Part shown: positions 1 to 6,479 of the stretch, one piece after another
Numbering within the stretch: the first letter of the stretch is position 1
Layout of the letters: every line of letters starts with the position of its first letter
Source of the DNA: a virus
DNA: 24,616 nt
Direction: 5' to 3' (one strand)
Virus record (IMG/VR): IMGVR_UViG_3300008107_000372
Location: 1-24,616 of that record
Notes under the pieces: generated by a model
Database searches by the model: none
The model's input: only the letters and a program-made list of their open reading frames with translations
Told to the model about the DNA's origin: nothing
Made by a program: the position numbers and the translations under genes

Positions 1-454
1 CTTTTCTACCCCCAAACATATCACTTAAACCAAGTGCATCTAATATACTATCTAATATTCCTCCACTTGATTGCTTTTCTATCATACCCTTTAATACATT
101 GTTGATATTTTTCAAATCTTTAGAAATTTCTGGCAAGACAGAAGTATATTTCAATGACATTACCTGTGCTTTATACAGGCGTTCAAAGGTAGTTTTTGTT
201 CCTAGATTGCTTAGTGTTTCATCGAATGAAGCTTTAGTTGGAGAAGTACCAGAACTTTCTTTTTTTTCTTTATCTTTTTTCTTGTCGGGTGTAGCACTAT
301 AACCTTTCAAAGAAGGAAACATAGAAGTAAGAAGACCGTCTTGATCCAATAAATTTCTAGGATCAAAACTTTCCATCATACTTTTTCCAAGAGTAGAAGC
401 AAGACCTCCGCCCTGTTTCTTTTCGCTCTTATAAATGTCTGCTAAAGATGCCAT
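1..454 (-). CDS. N-terminal part of a tail protein (tape-measure/hub candidate), runs off left edge
   Basis: The frame is open on the minus strand from an ATG at 454 to the window edge, giving about 151 residues of a longer protein. It begins MASLADIYKSEKKQGGG. A Lys/Glu/Ser-rich, probably flexible stretch lies near residues 54-70, and Leu/Ile-rich amphipathic segments follow. The ATG overlaps the stop of the preceding short frame (TAATG in the sense direction), which suggests translational coupling. I do not recognise a catalytic domain in the visible part. By position, directly after a gp26-like gene and a frameshift-type small frame, it is a candidate tape-measure or central hub protein (T4 gp29-like role). 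That is inference from gene order only. It could instead be another virion protein carrying the lysozyme that the spike lacks. Confidence 0.6.
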   Translation of the reverse strand, partial: MASLADIYKSEKKQGGGLASTLGKSMMESFDPRNLLDQDGLLTSMFPSLKGYSATPDKKKDKEKKESSGTSPTKASFDETLSNLGTKTTFERLYKAQVMSLKYTSVLPEISKDLKNINNVLKGMIEKQSSGGILDSILDALGLSDMFGGRK

Positions 455-645
455 TACTTACTCTTTTGTTTTTGTTTTAATCTTTCATTTTCTTCTTCAA
501 GGTACTGCAATAGCATATTGATGTATATCTCTCTTTCCCACGGTATCATATTTTCCAATTCAGTCAAACTATACTTGTGATGCTGCATCAATGAAAAGTT
601 TGTCTGGTAGTAATTGCTCAAACTATCGTGAGAAAGAGTTATCCG
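454..645 (-). CDS. gp51-like small frame, probably translated as a -1 frameshift extension of the gp26-like protein
   Basis: This frame is open on the minus strand from 681 to the TAA at 454-456. From the likely shift point it encodes 63 residues, starting RITLSHDSLSNYYQ and including LMQHHKYS, IPWEREIY and a charged EEENERLKQKQ tail. It looks protein-coding: the PWEREIY and EEENER segments resemble a small protein found next to gp26 in aquatic T4-like phages, recalled from memory and possibly called gp51 there. There is no ATG or GTG before an internal ATG at 588; a TTG at 621 lacks a clear ribosome site, and an ATA sits at 642. The frame overlaps the end of the gp26-like gene in the -1 register directly after a TTTTTTC heptamer. 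I therefore read it as the C-terminal part of a 300-residue fusion. Independent initiation at 621 or 588 remains possible. Confidence 0.6.
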   Translation of the reverse strand, partial: RITLSHDSLSNYYQTNFSLMQHHKYSLTELENMIPWEREIYINMLLQYLEEENERLKQKQKSK

Positions 646-1355
646 AAAAAACTTTGTAAACCCTCTACGGTAATATCTTCTTCATACTTACATTTCTTAC
701 ATTGAAACTTTACTTCTGTTTTCAATCGTGGAATAGTAGAGAAAAATTTCTGTATCTTTTCCATGTCTTTCTGCTGGAGATTGTCTAGAAACTCATTCAA
801 TTCTTCAGCAGGTGTGTCTTTTATTGGGTACTTCATATTGCTATCAAAGATGTAGTCGATACACTTTGGTAGAATTTCAAACACGATTTCTTCTTCAGTT
901 TTTCCGTTTATCTCATACAGCATTTCAAATGTAGGATACTTCATCATCATACCCAAATCATCACGGAGCATAATTTGTTTTGTGTGATCTGGAGAGATGG
1001 TTGGTTTTACCTCTGACAAGTTAATGTCAAACTTCTCCAAATTGTTGCAAGCTTTTTCATCGACAATGTTGTTGCATCTATACCTTACTTCAACAACTTC
1101 GTTTACCGATTTGGCGCGAATGTTAAGAAACAAATATTCCAAATCAAATGCTGGCAAAGTATCCACATTCAATTCATCTATCAAGCAATTTTTAATAACT
1201 TGTCTGATAGTGTTGACAGTTTCTTTTTCATCATCAGATTGTGTAGCCATCAGGAGAAGTTTTTGTTCCTTCACCAAGAATGGTCTATACTTTACTGTTT
1301 TTCCAGTTGAAACTAATTTAAGTTCAAAAATAGGTACATCTAACTTTGGTAGCAT
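639..1355 (-). CDS. 26: gp26-like baseplate hub / tail-assembly protein
   Basis: The 238-residue product resembles the T4 gp26 family (T4_baseplate), which acts in hub assembly; T4 gp26 is about 208 residues. The N-terminal half has the pattern LKLVSTGKTVKYRPFLVKEQK followed by LPAFDLEYLFLNIRAKS. Cysteines at 94 and 103 and a CKKC at 219-222 suggest a zinc-binding knuckle, typical of this family. The ATG lies 19 bases after the stop of the upstream gp54-like gene. The 3' end carries the slippery TTTTTTC two codons before the stop, so two products are expected: the 238-residue form and a frameshifted form of about 300 residues. The position before a probable tape-measure gene supports a tail-assembly-chaperone role. 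Family assignment is from recalled sequence pattern. Confidence 0.75.
   Translation of the reverse strand: MLPKLDVPIFELKLVSTGKTVKYRPFLVKEQKLLLMATQSDDEKETVNTIRQVIKNCLIDELNVDTLPAFDLEYLFLNIRAKSVNEVVEVRYRCNNIVDEKACNNLEKFDINLSEVKPTISPDHTKQIMLRDDLGMMMKYPTFEMLYEINGKTEEEIVFEILPKCIDYIFDSNMKYPIKDTPAEELNEFLDNLQQKDMEKIQKFFSTIPRLKTEVKFQCKKCKYEEDITVEGLQSFFG
645..651 (-). promoter_or_regulatory. Putative -1 ribosomal frameshift slippery heptamer TTTTTTC
   Basis: In the sense direction the end of the gp26-like gene reads AGT TTT TTC GGA TAA. The heptamer T TTT TTC therefore lies in the X XXY YYZ phase required for simultaneous -1 slippage, two codons before the stop. After slippage the next codons are CGG ATA ACT, which enter the open frame ending at 454. 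Confidence 0.65.
661..666 (-). promoter_or_regulatory. Shine-Dalgarno-like AGAGGG upstream of the slippery site
   Basis: The sense strand carries AGAGGG inside the gp26-like gene, nine bases before the slippery heptamer. An internal SD-like element about 10 bases upstream is a known stimulator of -1 frameshifting, as in E. coli dnaX. A role here is inference. Downstream, only a weak 4-bp CTCA/TGAG stem with an 8-base loop is visible. Confidence 0.35.
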
Positions 1356-1373
1356 AATAACCTCGCTTGTTAA

Positions 1374-2126
1374 TTATAGTGTAAGGGCATTTCCAAGTGG
1401 TAACAATCTTGATCCTGTGCTGCCAAATAGTGCAGCGGCCGCGGCAGACAAATCGTAACCACCATCGTAAATTGGTTTGTATTTTTGGTATGCAAATGTA
1501 ACAGAGAGTCTATGAAAACCTTCTTCGCTCCAACTCAATGGTTGTGCTGCTATTGATGTTGGAAAAGCATCTATTAACTCTACTGCAAAAATTTGTTTGA
1601 TGAATTCATCATACTGAATAATTTTTATGTTTGTTGTATATGCAGTATCACTTTCTTTAGAATACCTAAAATTGTAGGTATCTGACGGATGAATGGCTTC
1701 TATCCAACGGTCAAACAATTTTCTTTCATAGAAATCGTTGGTGCATAGGAAAGTAAGAGTTGTATCCTGAAACACAGTCTGAAATGGAACTTTGAAAGTT
1801 GGACCATAAATCTTTACATCCTGTGTGTTTAATGCTCTACCTGGCAATTCTGCTGTCTCACATTGCAGAGCAAGATATCGTGATACTGCTGGATTGCTGG
1901 ATGTAGAAGCTGATGAACTAGAATCTCCACCAAACGCATTAGATATTGCATCTGATATATCAGTAAAGACTGAGTTAGGAAAATTTAAAATAGAGGCTAT
2001 CAAACTGTTTCCAACAAAACTTCCGATGTATGCTGGTATAGGCAACACGACCTCAAATCTAGATGGCTTTGCTAGCCCGTCCTTGGCTTTGATGTTTGAT
2101 AGAAATAAATTGGGTGAAAATGACAT
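1374..2126 (-). CDS. 54: gp54-like baseplate tail-tube initiator (gp19/gp54 tube-protein family)
   Basis: The 250-residue protein has the hallmarks of the T4 gp19/gp54 tube fold: a core with CETAELPGRALNTQDVKIYG (residues about 89-108), then TTLTFLCTNDFYERKLFDRW and an RLSVTFAYQKYKPI strand near the C-terminus. T4 gp54 (about 320 residues) polymerises on gp48 to initiate tube assembly. This copy is longer than a plain tube protein (T4 gp19 is 163) but shorter than T4 gp54. It has a Ser-rich insert (DSSSSASTSS) near residue 70 and an Ala-rich segment near the C-terminus. It could be a second tube-like baseplate protein other than gp54. The ATG overlaps the last base of the upstream gp2-like gene's stop, which implies coupling. 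Confidence 0.65.
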   Translation of the reverse strand: MSFSPNLFLSNIKAKDGLAKPSRFEVVLPIPAYIGSFVGNSLIASILNFPNSVFTDISDAISNAFGGDSSSSASTSSNPAVSRYLALQCETAELPGRALNTQDVKIYGPTFKVPFQTVFQDTTLTFLCTNDFYERKLFDRWIEAIHPSDTYNFRYSKESDTAYTTNIKIIQYDEFIKQIFAVELIDAFPTSIAAQPLSWSEEGFHRLSVTFAYQKYKPIYDGGYDLSAAAAALFGSTGSRLLPLGNALTL

Positions 2127-2707
2127 TAGAATTTCTTTCTAGAGTCTGAATAAACTTTACTTGTCGATGCGCCAACAAAGCTTTCAACTGGTAACATTAC
2201 AGCAATATCCCACTCATTGGCAGTAATTTCTAAGAACCTAGATTCGATTTGGCTGAATAGGTATCTTTTTATACATGGCGTAGCTTCAAATGCTTTCGAT
2301 GCCGCAGCCAAGTATGCATAGCTGATTCGTAATTTGGTGTTCTCATCGAATGATTTGTTTGATGCTGTCTCACTAAGTTTGTCCAACAAAATGATTCTTT
2401 GTCTTGGAGTAATATAGTGGAGATTTAGACCCAAGAATCCATCTTTATAGTTTTCAATTGGAATGACAAGTGGAAATCTGTCATAGTATTTCATTTTGTC
2501 TTTTGTCTTTGGATCATAGAAATAGAAATACATCTTTCCGATGATAGAAGAATCTCTTAGCCTCTGTCTGTCGTTCATCAATCTTTGTGGTGAAGGCTTC
2601 AGTTCTTTGACCTTCGAACGCAACCAATCCCGCGCAGCATTAGTGCGGGGTTTTAAACCTTCTTTTGCAAGAGATTCAGTTATTCTTTGTAATAGTGTCT
2701 TTGCCAT
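2126..2707 (-). CDS. gp2-like protein (probable DNA-end protector / head-completion protein)
   Basis: The 193-residue protein has a basic N-terminus with RDWLRSKVKEL, then a clear conserved-looking core: IIGKMYFYFYDPKTKDKMKY, YYDRFPLVIPI, DGFLGLNLHYI, and a C-terminal PCIKRYLF...EWDIAVMLPVE segment. This core is common in T4-like phages, where I recall it being annotated as gp2 (DNA end protector) or as a hypothetical protein. In T4, genes 2 and 4 are neighbours, and here the gp4-like gene is immediately upstream, which supports the link. The protein is shorter than T4 gp2 (about 274). I see no catalytic motif or membrane segment. A GATAAATA late-promoter-like motif lies just before the start. 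Confidence 0.5.
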   Translation of the reverse strand: MAKTLLQRITESLAKEGLKPRTNAARDWLRSKVKELKPSPQRLMNDRQRLRDSSIIGKMYFYFYDPKTKDKMKYYDRFPLVIPIENYKDGFLGLNLHYITPRQRIILLDKLSETASNKSFDENTKLRISYAYLAAASKAFEATPCIKRYLFSQIESRFLEITANEWDIAVMLPVESFVGASTSKVYSDSRKKF

Positions 2708-2712
2708 CCATC

Positions 2713-2720
2713 TATTTATC
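2713..2720 (-). promoter_or_regulatory. Late-promoter-like GATAAATA
   Basis: The minus strand reads GATAAATA, matching the NATAAATA pattern described for T4-like late promoters (consensus TATAAATA). It lies between the gp4-like stop and the gp2-like start. Only five bases separate it from the ATG, so transcripts from it would be nearly leaderless. Confidence 0.3.
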
Positions 2721-3152
2721 TCATATGCCTAACTCTTTTTCAGTCAGTATTTTAAACTGCCACCCGTGTTCTAGACAGAATAGTTCTGCTGCCTTCCACT
2801 TTTCTTGGTTGATGGCATATGTTGCAACCTCGGCTAGCATCTTACGGGTTCTCCGAGACTGTTTTGGTGGCTTCGTTTGCTTTTCCGGTTTCACCTCCAG
2901 CATCATCGTAGCTTCTTTTCCGTCTTTCTTTTTAACGCGGACAACAAAATCTGGAAAATAACGATGCACCCGTTTGTCGATTGGCGAGACATACTTAACA
3001 AACATTTCTTCGGATGCCCACCAAATCACACTTGGATTCTCATCAAAATTCTTCATAACACGCAATTCCCATGAGGAACGGTAGACAATCCTATCGGCAT
3101 TGCCTTTGTATTTGTTTGGGTTTTGGGGTGTGAACCATCCTTTATATGACAT
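2721..3152 (-). CDS. 4: gp4-like head completion protein (TnsA/PD-(D/E)XK nuclease-like)
   Basis: The 143-residue protein matches T4 gp4 (about 150 residues), a head-completion protein with a TnsA-N-type endonuclease fold. The start SYKGWFTPQNPNKYKG and the run RSSWELRVMKNFDENP are typical. The restriction-like catalytic residues are visible: Glu29 (SSWE), Asp68 (YFPDF) and Glu86-x-Lys88 (LEVK). A basic stretch (KQTKPPKQSRRTRK) follows. In T4, capsids lacking gp4 do not join tails; whether the nuclease activity trims DNA at packaging is not settled. It is the first gene of the leftward block, divergent from gp48. The ATG at 3152 is chosen because the family N-terminus aligns there. No strong ribosome site is visible: GGAG lies 18 bases upstream. 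Confidence 0.85.
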   Translation of the reverse strand: MSYKGWFTPQNPNKYKGNADRIVYRSSWELRVMKNFDENPSVIWWASEEMFVKYVSPIDKRVHRYFPDFVVRVKKKDGKEATMMLEVKPEKQTKPPKQSRRTRKMLAEVATYAINQEKWKAAELFCLEHGWQFKILTEKELGI

Positions 3153-3157
3153 AAATA
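3150..3157 (+). promoter_or_regulatory. Late-promoter-like CATAAATA in the divergent intergenic region
   Basis: CATAAATA matches NATAAATA and lies 28 bases before the gp48-like ATG, with a good ribosome site (AAGGAAG, 3175-3181) in between. This is the best-placed candidate to drive the rightward baseplate block. It overlaps the start codon of the divergent gp4-like gene. Confidence 0.5.
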
Positions 3158-3185
3158 ATATGTATATTTACTCCAAGGAAGTATA

Positions 3186-4484
3186 ATGGCTTTTTCTCCG
3201 TTTAATTTGCTCGGCACATCAGTCTCTGTTGATCCATCTAGAGGTCCGTTGGGAGAATTGTATTCTAACCAGCAAAGCACCAATCTTTTGAAATATCCAA
3301 TTGATTTGGGTGATAAGGCTGATAGAGGTCATTACATGGTTTTCTACATCAAGAAACAAACCAAAGGCATCAATAACGCTAATGTTCCAAGAGCAGGTAG
3401 GTTATCAAATAATGGTGAAGTTGGATTAATTGGAGGTTCTACAGATTTTTCAACTGCGGTACAAAAAACAGTATCACAAACTGCCACTGGTATAGTATCT
3501 CAAGTAATTAATTCATTGTTTAATTCTACACCTACTGGTCAAACATATCGAAATGATTCCGCAGCAACAGCAAATTTTTTAAATCGTTCAATAAAAAATA
3601 AACAAGGTGCAGCAGCATTTTTAAGTGAACAAAGAAAAACAGTTTTAACAAAAGATAGTATAGCACTTTATATGCCTGACACTTTGATGTATAGTTACAC
3701 CCAAAGTTATGAATCTTTATCTCCTGGAAAAACTATAGCTGGTCAAATTGGCGCACAATTGGGTGGTACTGGAGGAACTGCATCCCAATTTAAAGATAGA
3801 TTGAATGATTTAGCTACAAGCGCCGCAGCTATAGGAGGAATAGCTATTGATAAAGGAAAACTTGGTGAATTAGGTGGTGACGCTGCCAAATTAGCAGTTT
3901 ACAAATCAATTGGTGGCATAGTCAATCCTATGTTGGAAGTTATATACAGTAGCCCAGCCTTCCGACAATTTCGTTTTGACTTTTCATTTTTTCCTAGAAG
4001 TAAAACAGAAGCTTTGATGATTCAAAATATAATTGAGCGTTTTAGATTTCATCAGGCTCCAGATTTGGCAACACAAACCAGTTCTGCGATACTTGTTCCA
4101 CCATCAGAGTTTGACATTAAATTTTACTATGCTGGTTCAATAAATCCAAACATTGATAGTATTGGTAATTGTGTTCTTACTTCGATTGATGTTAATTATG
4201 CTCCAAATGGTTTTCAATCTTATGAAATGCCTGGAGAAGATACTCCAACTTGGGGTGGTACCGGTATGCCTGTTGAGATACAACTGTCATTAAATTTCCA
4301 AGAGACTGTAATTTTAACAAAGTCAGATTTTCAATCTAGTTATGCTGGAAGTCCAACACAACCAGCACCATCGGTTGATACTACTCCAAGACAAAATGGA
4401 ATAGGTCAAGGTTTAAATCCCGCTGGAGCACAATTTGATTCTACTCCAGGCAATGCAGCAACATTTCAAACAAAACCAAGATAA
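3186..4484 (+). CDS. 48: gp48-like baseplate tail-tube cap
   Basis: The 432-residue protein has the typical gp48 opening: after a short Gly/Pro-rich leader, LLKYPIDLGDKADRGHYMVF (residues 34-53). The C-terminal half has the tube-like pattern FRQFRFDFSFFPRSKTEA, IIERFRFHQAP and a PGEDTP...GMPVEIQLSLNFQE strand pair. T4 gp48 is 364 residues; it sits under the tube and nucleates gp54 and gp19. This copy is longer, with an internal Gly/Ala-rich helical region (about residues 180-245) and a 60-residue Pro/Gln/Ser-rich tail. The start is supported by AAGGAAG five bases upstream. It opens the rightward block, and its partner gp54-like gene lies in the opposite block. Confidence 0.8.
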   Translation: MAFSPFNLLGTSVSVDPSRGPLGELYSNQQSTNLLKYPIDLGDKADRGHYMVFYIKKQTKGINNANVPRAGRLSNNGEVGLIGGSTDFSTAVQKTVSQTATGIVSQVINSLFNSTPTGQTYRNDSAATANFLNRSIKNKQGAAAFLSEQRKTVLTKDSIALYMPDTLMYSYTQSYESLSPGKTIAGQIGAQLGGTGGTASQFKDRLNDLATSAAAIGGIAIDKGKLGELGGDAAKLAVYKSIGGIVNPMLEVIYSSPAFRQFRFDFSFFPRSKTEALMIQNIIERFRFHQAPDLATQTSSAILVPPSEFDIKFYYAGSINPNIDSIGNCVLTSIDVNYAPNGFQSYEMPGEDTPTWGGTGMPVEIQLSLNFQETVILTKSDFQSSYAGSPTQPAPSVDTTPRQNGIGQGLNPAGAQFDSTPGNAATFQTKPR

Positions 4485-4489
4485 CAAAT

Positions 4490-5140
4490 ATGGCAAAATA
4501 CTTTAACTATTTTCCAAAGACTGTTTATTCAACAGCAAACAATCTAACTCAAACTGATATTGTTACTAACATAACAAGTCGTTTTGGTTTCGAACAATCG
4601 TTAAGAGAAAATACTTCGGCATACTATAAGTATTCTATACAAGATGGTGACACTCCAGAAATTATTGCTTCAAAGTTCTATGGTGATCCAGAAAAACATT
4701 GGATGGTTTTAGCGTATAACAATATCATTGACCCACAATGGGATTGGCCAATGGAGTATAACACTCTGATAAAATTCATTGACAACAAATATAGTGCCAA
4801 TGGTTCAGCAAATGCAACAACACAATCTGGTTTAGCATGGGCAATGAGTGACAACAACGTACAATCTTACTATAAAGTAGTAACGAAAAGTTCTTCTGTT
4901 GGTGTAGATTTTGTTGAAAAAATCCAACTTGATGCTACTAGCTATAATGATTTACAACCTTCAGAGAATATATACAATCTTACCAATGGTCAAGTTAGAG
5001 AAACTATAACAAAAGAAAAGAAAACCTATTTTGACTATGAGATGGAACTGAACGAAACAAAAAGAGAAATAAATTTACTGAAAAAAGAATTCGTTAGTGG
5101 CGCTGATAGAGAATTTAGACGAGTGATTAATGGCAGATAA
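4490..5140 (+). CDS. 53: gp53-like baseplate wedge protein
   Basis: The 216-residue protein matches T4 gp53 (196 residues), the wedge protein that joins neighbouring wedges and touches the hub. It begins with YFNYFPKTVYS. A LysM-like segment follows at about residues 46-86: YKYSIQDGDTPEIIASKFYG, then HWMVLAYNNIIDPQWDWPM. In this family the LysM-like fold serves protein contacts. A charged C-terminal helix (NETKREINLLKKEF) ends the protein. It starts six bases after gp48 with no strong ribosome site, and its end overlaps the hub gene by 11 bases, which suggests coupled translation. Confidence 0.85.
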   Translation: MAKYFNYFPKTVYSTANNLTQTDIVTNITSRFGFEQSLRENTSAYYKYSIQDGDTPEIIASKFYGDPEKHWMVLAYNNIIDPQWDWPMEYNTLIKFIDNKYSANGSANATTQSGLAWAMSDNNVQSYYKVVTKSSSVGVDFVEKIQLDATSYNDLQPSENIYNLTNGQVRETITKEKKTYFDYEMELNETKREINLLKKEFVSGADREFRRVINGR

Positions 5141-6479
5141 TCTGGTACAGTCAACACAGTTCACCATAAATCAGTTAGCTGTTTATACTAAAAGTGGTGA
5201 CGTGCTTGACATATCATCCAATTTTGGTCAACTACATATATTTGATTCAATATTTGTTCCTGTGATGAATGGCTTTGTCACAGTATTTGATTCGACTGGT
5301 CTATCAGAGTATCTTAGCTTTGACGGTTCTGAAGTTTTGTTGGTTGATTTGAGCAAGTTTGGAGATGATACAACAAGTTTCAAGAAGTCATTTCGTATTA
5401 GAAAAATGGCTAACAGAACAAATTTGAACCCCTCAACTTTGGTTTATGACCTACATTTTGTCTCTGACGAATTGATTTATTCTGACCAACGAAAAGTAAA
5501 CCAAAAGTATACCGACACCTATTCTAACATCGTTGCCAAAATTTTATTTGAGTATCTTCAATTAAAAACCTTTGCTGGTATTTTTATGCCATCATATGGA
5601 ATCAAAAGTGTTGTTATACCAGATTTGTCTCCGATTGATGCGATACAATGGTGCACCAATAGGGCAGTAGATGTAAATCTTGGTCCTGGTTTTATGTTCT
5701 ATGAGAATATTGTTGGCTATAACTTTACAACACTTTCAAACATACTGACGCAAGATGCTATCTTAGATATCAAATTTTTTCCAAAGAATTTGAACAACAC
5801 GGAAGCATTGGATGAAATGAGTGGTCCAAGATACTTTGAAGTCATCAGCAATCCGGATGTTATGAGAAGAACGCGCCAAGGTGTTAATGCTGGTAAGTAT
5901 GCTACTTTTGATCCAGTTACAAGAACTCTTGGACATATAGACGAAGAAAAGACAGTCAATTATCTAGACCATTATCAAACTATAAAGCATGGTAACGATA
6001 CACCATTATTTACTGGTATGGTAAACAGAGACAACACCAACAACTTTGAACAATATGAAGCAAGAAGAAGTTTTGGTTTCTCTGCAAAGGCACGCCAGGC
6101 AAGCACATACATAAAGAAAAAAGATCCAACATCAATTACAACAATTGATAACCAAGAAGACTTTGTTTTTCAAAGACGATCTATTATAGAAAACTTAATA
6201 TCAAAAAGATTGAAGATGGTTATGCCAGGAAACTTTGAGTTATCAAGTGGGTTCAATGTTAATGTTCAGTCTCCAATTTACGGTAAACCAGAGAATGGAG
6301 ATGAAACAGTCAATGGAAAATATTTGATTGTTGCTTCTCATCATATACTAGACATTAAAGGTAAATTTGAAACTGTGTTAGAAACAGCCACAACATCTAC
6401 AGATATTGGATTCATCCAAGGTGCATCTGCTACACTTGCAAAAGCTGCTGTAGAATATGAGGACGATTACTTGCGATGA
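5130..6479 (+). CDS. 27: gp27-like baseplate hub protein
   Basis: The 449-residue product lies directly upstream of the spike gene and overlaps it by four bases (ATGA). Its N-terminal half has a beta-rich hub-type pattern (FGQLHIFDSIFVPVMNGFVT, then SFRIRKMANRTNLNPSTLVY and an amphipathic SDQRKVNQKYTDTYSNIVAK segment). The C-terminal part has the long extended strands expected of the second tube-like domain, including MPGNFELSSGFNVNVQSPIY. T4 gp27 is 391 residues, forms a trimeric torus, and holds gp5. No enzyme motif is visible. The assignment rests on context and fold-like pattern rather than close identity. A P2 gpD-type hub label would be equivalent in role. Confidence 0.75.
   Translation: MADNLVQSTQFTINQLAVYTKSGDVLDISSNFGQLHIFDSIFVPVMNGFVTVFDSTGLSEYLSFDGSEVLLVDLSKFGDDTTSFKKSFRIRKMANRTNLNPSTLVYDLHFVSDELIYSDQRKVNQKYTDTYSNIVAKILFEYLQLKTFAGIFMPSYGIKSVVIPDLSPIDAIQWCTNRAVDVNLGPGFMFYENIVGYNFTTLSNILTQDAILDIKFFPKNLNNTEALDEMSGPRYFEVISNPDVMRRTRQGVNAGKYATFDPVTRTLGHIDEEKTVNYLDHYQTIKHGNDTPLFTGMVNRDNTNNFEQYEARRSFGFSAKARQASTYIKKKDPTSITTIDNQEDFVFQRRSIIENLISKRLKMVMPGNFELSSGFNVNVQSPIYGKPENGDETVNGKYLIVASHHILDIKGKFETVLETATTSTDIGFIQGASATLAKAAVEYEDDYLR

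Noticed and set aside
1435-1442. GCGGCCGC palindrome in AT-rich DNA, looks like a cloning site
   Set aside because: It encodes the Ala run of the gp54-like protein in frame and has no vector-like flanks.
997-1458. Plus-strand 153-codon open frame opposite gp26-like and gp54-like genes
   Set aside because: It spans the junction of two well-supported minus-strand genes and shows no family pattern or ribosome site.
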